Shown: one piece after another, positions 28,623 to 33,490 of the stretch
Numbering within the stretch: position 1 is the first letter of the stretch
Layout: each line of letters begins with the position of its first letter
Assembly (NCBI RefSeq): GCF_042767895.1
Contig: NC_091550.1
Coordinates: 44,391,624-44,425,113 of the forward strand
Source of the DNA: Penaeus vannamei
Lineage: Eukaryota > Arthropoda > Malacostraca > Decapoda > Penaeidae
Length of the DNA stretch: 33,490 nucleotides
Direction of reading: 5' to 3'
Notes under the pieces: model-generated
Seen by the model: the letters and a program-made list of their open reading frames with translations, nothing else
Databases searched by the model: none
What the model was told of the DNA's origin: nothing
Translations under genes and position numbers: made by a program

Positions 28623-31328
28623 ATGCTGGATTACTTCCGCCACCGGCGCTGGTCCCACGTGGATTTCGCGTCGCCGCGGATTACCGACAACCTCGCCACC
28701 TCCACCTTCAGGACCACTCCGCACGACGCCGACGCGTCCGTCTCCACCTCCGCTTCTACTTCCACTCCACCTTCCACCTCCACTCCTGTGTCCGCTTCCA
28801 CATCTACTAACTACATTCCCAACACGAGCTCGTCCACTACCTCGTCTGATCCCGCTGCCAATCCCGGCGCCAACACCTCCCCCTCCTCTCTGCCCTCGAA
28901 GCCCCTTCCCAAGGCCACCACAATCATCACCAACACCACCGCCGTCGGGTCGAACCCTGGCACCATCACCACCATCATCATCACCGCCACCACCACACAT
29001 CCCCTGACAGCTGCCACTAGCACAAGCACATCCACGACATGTCCGATCATCACACGCCACATCAAGACCACCATTCTTCCCAGAATAGCCACAGACCCGA
29101 TTCCCACGGCCACAACTTCAGCCACAGCAACATCTTTCCTCAGCTCCAGAGTCACGTCCCCTTCCGTAGCCACACGCCCAGCCATCACCACGGCCCTGTC
29201 CCCTGCCACACATTCCATTGGCACAGACACGTGCCCTGCCACGTCCCTCAGTCCCGCATCCAAATCACCCGCCCCACACCCTGCTACCACGGTTCCACAT
29301 TCTGCCTCCATATTTTCATCCCCGGCATCTGTTCTGACTCCAGGAGTGACAGAAACGCGTCTCAGTTCCAGTGCCACGCGTTCGCCCTCTGTCACGACCG
29401 GAGGCATAACTATAGGTCCTGGTATCACGGCGCCACGCTCCTTTACAGCGGCCACTCCGAATGGCACCAGGAGCACGCCCGTGACGGCTGCCTCCACACC
29501 GACTGCCACTCCTACCAGACTACCATCATACCCAAGCACGTTTTTTCGTCCAAATAATACAAATATAAGTTTGACCACAAAGTATCACTCCACCACTACC
29601 AATAACTCTCATCCGGGGGTCACTGTCACGCTCCCTGACACTGCTACCACTCCCCCTGGCACCACCACCACTCGCTGTGACACAAAGACCGTGCCAGGCC
29701 CTGCGTGCGAGGCCGCCGTCGGGTCCCCGCTCACCATCCCCGTCCGCCAAAGTACTGCCGACACTCCCGTGAAAACTGCTTCACGCCCTTGGACCTCCAT
29801 CATCTGCCAGGGAACGCCCGCCGGTCGCAGAACTACAGGCACCTGTGGCAGCGTTACGACTGTGTGCCAAGCCGCCCTTATGCCCCCTGTCACAACCACC
29901 TCCAGCCAGATCGCTGGCACCGCGAGGACGTACCCAGCCGATGCCACGTACCTTTCGTCAAGTAAGGTCGGTAAAACTGACGCGAATCCGACCAAGGCTC
30001 TGTGGCCAACTGTCGCTACAACTACTACGAGCTCAGGTGTCACTGTCACTGGTCCAGCGACTTCCGTATGCCCGAGGACCCATGCCATGACTCCAGCTCT
30101 TTCCGGGTGCCAGAGTGCCACGAACGCATGCTCAGCTACCTCTCCAGCTACCTCTGTGTATCCCCGGGAGAGTGCCGCGGGGACAGTGCCTGCTACACTC
30201 ACAAGTGCCATAAATACGTATTTGCTCACCACAACTGCATGCCATGATGCTAAACACGTACGTCCATGCAGCACAGCCGATGCCACAGCCTTAGGTACCA
30301 GCAACAAATGTGCAGTCATATCAACCATCATGAATACATGTTATGCCACCAGGGCCACATCCCCTGTCATCACAACCACATCCCCTGCCACATCTGCCAC
30401 CTCAACCCCATCTGCCACCAATGCCCCAACCCCTGCTACCACCACTACCACATATGCCACCACTGCCTCATCTCCTTGTACCTTAACTCCTGCTGTCAGT
30501 ACCCTGTCTTCCGACACCACTACCACATCTGCCACCATTACCCCATCTGCCACCACTGCCCCATCTACCTGTACCCCATCTACCTGTACCCCATCTCCTG
30601 CTACCACTGTCCCATCTGCCACCACTACCGCATCTGCCACCACTGCCCCATATACCACCACTACCACATCTGCCACCATCACCCCATCTGCCACCACTGC
30701 CCCATCTACCTGTACCCCATCTCCTGCTACCACTGCCCCATCTGCCACCACTACCGCATCTGCCACCACTACCGCATCTGCCACCACTGCCCCATCTGCC
30801 ACCACTACCACATCTGCCATCACTACCGCATCTGCCATCACTGCCCCATGTGCCACCACTGCCACATCTGCCACCACTGGCCCATCTACCTGTGCCCCAT
30901 CTCCTGCCACCACTGCCCCATCTACCTGTACCACATCTGCCACCACTACCGCATCTGCCACCATTGCCCCATCTACCTGTACCCCATCTCCTGCCACCAC
31001 TGCCCCATCTGCCACCCCGGGCACCACACCACCATACCGAAGCACAACCACTACCGATCCCGCCACGAGGTACGCATACCCCTTCGCCCCAGCAACCCGC
31101 CCGAGCTCCCTGGGCACGTACCCGATCGTGACCATCCGGCGCTCGACGACGATCGCCGCGTGCCCCATCTCCGCCGTCAGCCGCCCGGGCACGTCGGCCT
31201 CGTCCCATTCGGCTGGGAGTACCGGCACGAGTACCTCCGCCAGTACCAACAGCAGCGCCACCACCACGCCCTCGCCCAGGGTACCTCGGCACTCCATTTC
31301 GATGCCCGAGTTCAGGACCGCCAAAAAG
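28623..31328 (+). CDS. Large Thr/Ser/Ala/Pro-rich exon, unknown protein (5' part)
   Basis: The frame is open for 902 codons from ATG 28623 (A at -3) to the donor at 31328/31329, with an in-frame stop upstream at 28578. It begins MLDYFRHRRWSHVDFASPRI, an ordinary-composition segment of about 35 residues whose codons mostly end in G or C. It then becomes Thr/Ser/Ala/Pro-rich and contains a tandem array at residues about 636-800. It closes with a basic stretch, PRHSISMPEFRTAKK, at the phase-0 donor. Without splicing the frame would stop at TAG 31430 after 935 residues. There is no signal peptide or membrane segment, so a secreted mucin is unlikely despite the composition. A disordered cytoplasmic or nuclear region, such as an isoform-specific giant exon, fits better. 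Because second codon positions are mostly C, the other forward frames are also nearly stop-free, which weakens openness as evidence. I recognise no family. Confidence 0.55.
30527..31024 (+). repeat. In-frame tandem array, 28 units of 15, 18 or 21 bp
   Basis: Units starting ATCT (variants ATAT and ATGT) are spaced only 15 (6 times), 18 (17 times) or 21 bp (4 times). In the main frame they read SATTTA, SATTAP, STCTP and SPATTAP. In the frame one base upstream they read ICHHYR, ICHHCP, IYLYP and ISCYHCP. The 15-then-21 pair recurs as a higher-order block at 30578, 30704, 30884 and 30971. More degenerate relatives extend upstream to about 30350. Confidence 0.93.
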
Positions 31329-31334
31329 GTGAGC
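31326..31334 (+). other. Splice donor of the large exon
   Basis: AAG|GTGAGC follows the codon for the last Lys, giving a phase-0 intron. Sequence immediately downstream turns G-rich and loses coding character, which supports a real boundary. Confidence 0.6.
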
Positions 31335-31640
31335 GAGAGGAGGTCGCGAGGAGTGGGAGGTCCCGGGATGGGGGTTTTGTGTGGGGGGAAATTGCCGGTT
31401 TTAGGTTGGGGGAGTTTATCAGCTGATTAGTCAGTCGGCGTGTGAATTAGGTGGTGTGTTTGTTGACTAATTGGTTCCGCAATAAGTGAGAGAAAGTGCA
31501 TGAGAGGTAAAGTCGGATTTAACAGTGCATATGGTGTAGGTGCGACAGATGTACCGCTGGTGATGTTTCGCGCTGCCTTTGAACTGCAACGGAGGACGTC
31601 GCACGCGCGTCGGGAGGAGTCGCGTCCTGATCATCGGAAT
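31335..31640. other. Probable intron, unique sequence
   Basis: Non-repetitive, with G-rich (31340-31410) and CpG-rich (31590-31625) patches. No ORF on the gene strand. Confidence 0.45.
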
Positions 31641-31730
31641 CCTCTTCCCCATTAATCCTCCCCTTTCCTCATTAACTCTTCCCCTTCCCCATTAACCCTT
31701 ATCTCTTCCTATTAACTCTTCCCTTACCTT
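31641..31730. repeat. 20-bp minisatellite phased on ATTAA
   Basis: ATTAA recurs at 31651, 31671, 31691 and 31711, an exact 20-bp period, each preceded by a pyrimidine run (CTTCCCC, TTTCCTC, CTTCCCC, TCTTCCT). Confidence 0.9.
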
Positions 31731-31747
31731 CCCAGGAATTCTGTTAG
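31724..31747 (+). other. Possible splice acceptor and short terminal exon start
   Basis: A pyrimidine-rich stretch ends in CTTCCCAG (AG 31734-31735). Joining to the donor at 31328 would add three codons (EFC) before TAG at 31745-31747, giving a 407-bp intron and a 905-residue product. The early stop makes this unattractive, and a real next exon outside the window is at least as likely. Confidence 0.15.
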
Positions 31748-31905
31748 GGCAGTTCGAAGGGGAAGAAAAACAAAGGGAAGGAAAGGGAAAGGAAGGGAAG
31801 ACGAGAAGGAAGGAGAAAGTTGAGAAGTAGGAGAAAGGGGAAAGGAGGGGAGAGGAGAAGGGGAATGGCAGGGGGAAGAGGAATAGGAAAGGATGGAGGT
31901 GACGA
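31748..31905. repeat. Polypurine tract
   Basis: GGAAAGGGAAAGG/GGAGAAG units on the plus strand, immediately after the pyrimidine minisatellite. Confidence 0.75.
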
Positions 31906-33095
31906 AAGAGCTCATGCAATGTCGTAAACTTCGGGGAAAATGAACACAATCCGACAGATAATTGCCCGGGCGTCATATTGCCTTCTTGACGGGGTTGCGG
32001 TCTGCACGCGATCGATCCTTTAGGACTGGAGAGGTATCCTGTTGCGCTGCGTTGATGTTGACACGCATCGTGCACTAACTCAGGCCTGGGTGATATATGC
32101 CTTGGTCGTTATTTTCCTGGTATGTGCTTCTAAATCGTTGGGTAATTAGGTAAGGATGTAGGAATGACAGATGGTTCTAGATTGGTGTTAATGAATGGCT
32201 TTGTAATTCTGTAAGTTTGTGTGCATCTTTATTTTTGTTTATGAGCGAGTTGAACAAGTTATACAAGTTTACCATGGATTCTGGAAAGAAAACGAGGTTT
32301 TAGAGCTTTGATAGAAAACGTCTGCTTTTGGAGGGGTAACAACTGAAAAACTCAGGTCCATGAAAGAAAACGGTACCTGCCATAACTCAAATATTCTTTT
32401 TCAAACATTCATATTGGGGAAAACCAAGTTGTAGAAAATCACATTATTTTTTATTGTTTAGTATTACTTTAGAGGTTATCCACATAGCATATTTTCAGTC
32501 TGACGCTCATTTCTGCTGTCGCATTATTATTGTTGTACAATAAAGTGATCGTAATGATGATGGTACTGGTTATTGATCTTATTGTTTATGTTAATATCAT
32601 TGGTCCTCTTTTTTGTCATTGCTGAAATTGTTTCGCTGATATTAACATAATTATTATGATTCCTATTATTATGTTATTGGTATTTTCCCGTAGTTTAGAT
32701 TCATAGGATTTTTAGTTTTTACTGACTTTCCATTGCGTATAGGCCTTGAGTTTCAATATTGTGATGGTAATGTTGCATTTTTTTTCCAGTCACGTTGCAA
32801 CATCCTCCCATTGTTTTATATATTTTTACGGTGTTAACAACGCAGATGTAAAGGTTATAGTGAAAGTCAGAACAACAGGGGAAGGGAATAGATAAACGAG
32901 GGGAGGTATAAGACAAAAAAAAATAGAAAGAACTGGAAAACGGCAGAGGATAACAAATGGATACGCGTGAAACGAAGATCAATAAATGAATTGATTGCTG
33001 AATAAAAAGATAAAATAAACGTCCATTGGAAAGGCGAGACAAGAATTCCAAAATTAAACGCAATTCATGCATACATCTAAAACTTGAAATCTATT
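31906..33095. other. AT-richer unique sequence, no supported gene
   Basis: About 1.2 kb almost free of SSRs, the longest ordinary stretch in the window. It contains AATAAA at 32539-32544 (a possible polyadenylation signal on the plus strand). The minus strand has a 117-codon frame (32719-33072) rich in Leu/Ser/Ile/Tyr, as expected for AT-rich DNA, with no recognisable domain. Intron or 3'-flank is the best description. Confidence 0.5.
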
Positions 33096-33490
33096 TTGGT
33101 TTCTCTATTCTCCTCCTCCTCCTTCACCATCTTTCCCGATCTCCTCCTCCCTTTGCCTTTTTTTTCCTTCTTCATCCCCCTCCTTCCTTTCCCCTTCTCC
33201 TTCGCCACTTTCTCCTTTAACTTCTCCGTCTTCTCCTTCTCCTCCTCTTTTCCATCCTCCCCTTCCCTTCTCATTCTCCTCCTCCTCCTCCTCCTTCTTT
33301 TTCTTTCTTCTCTTTCTCCATAATCTCCTTCTCTTTTTCCTTTTCCTGTTCCTTCTTCTCCTTCTCTTTCTACTTTTTTTCCTTTTCCTTTTACTTCTTC
33401 TCCTTTTTCTTCTTCTCTTCCTTCCCCTTCTCCTTCTCTTTCTACTTCTTTTCCTTCTCTTTCTCCTTCTCCTCCTCTTCCTTTACCCTC
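33096..33490. repeat. Terminal polypyrimidine tract (TTC/TCC)
   Basis: CTCCTC, TTTTCC and CTTCTC units continue to the end of the window. Confidence 0.85.

Noticed and set aside
27596..28624. Frames spanning the N gap on both strands
   Set aside because: Undetermined bases cannot be translated, so the apparent openness is an artefact.
29039..29557. His-rich 172-codon plus frame inside the large exon, read separately
   Set aside because: As an isolated gene it is unsupported, because it is bounded by stops and lies wholly inside the longer frame. The frame question is reported as a finding instead.
28811..31324. Minus-strand frames of 240-327 codons opposite the large exon, Val/Ala/Gly/Asp-rich
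   Set aside because: They mirror the Thr/Ser/Ala codons of the plus strand. Antisense of C-rich codons is poor in stops, and no minus-strand start or splice signal accompanies them.
32719..33072. 117-codon minus frame, hydrophobic
   Set aside because: Its Leu/Ser/Ile/Tyr/Phe-rich composition is as expected from AT-rich DNA, with no domain and no splice or promoter support.

Overview
The window looks like nuclear DNA from a multicellular eukaryote, not from a bacterium, virus or organelle. It has no compact gene array and no operon-like spacing. It does have eukaryotic splice signals and very long simple-sequence repeats: (CT)n, (GA)n, (AC)n, (AT)n and tetranucleotide tracts every few hundred bases. 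This SSR load with CpG-rich unique patches is known from decapod crustaceans, especially penaeid shrimps. That assignment is an inference from composition, because no diagnostic gene was recognised. A run of exactly 500 N (27991-28490) is an assembly gap, so the two sides may not be truly adjacent.

Layout. 1-27990 is almost entirely intergenic or intronic. Strand-asymmetric polypyrimidine and polypurine tracts alternate with several true minisatellites: 31-38 bp G-rich at 2963-3140, 75 bp at 8321-8470, 16 bp at 15101-15168, 28 bp at 16147-16240, 31 bp at 19804-19970, about 33 bp at 21876-22070 and 51 bp at 22869-22970. Short unique CpG-rich patches lie between them (about 5955-6340, 8975-9160, 9425-9660, 14210-14450, 16440-16720, 18490-19015, 25320-25710 and 25890-26340). 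Most open frames here are Ser/Leu/Arg/Glu or Cys/Val/His/Thr translations of repeats and are not genes. Three small exon candidates stand out weakly: 14293-14337, 16415-16834 and a symmetric 45-nt exon at 24886-24930. A 91-nt near-perfect hairpin lies at 27487-27577.

28491-31440 holds the only coding region I would defend. It is a large exon with its first ATG at 28623, preceded by a 9-codon upstream ORF. The frame is open for 902 codons and ends at a consensus splice donor (AAG|GTGAGC) after 31328, in phase 0. The encoded segment is Thr/Ser/Ala/Pro-rich with no signal peptide. It contains a 28-unit tandem array whose spacings are all 15, 18 or 21 bp. A second forward frame reads the same array as His/Cys/Tyr/Ile-rich repeats, and variation among units is more often silent in that second frame. 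This unresolved frame question is the most interesting thing in the window.

31440-33490 is intronic or 3'-flanking sequence: a 20-bp phased ATTAA repeat, a purine tract, about 1.2 kb of AT-richer unique DNA with one AATAAA, and a terminal polypyrimidine tract. No tRNA, rRNA, CRISPR array or recognisable transposon was found.
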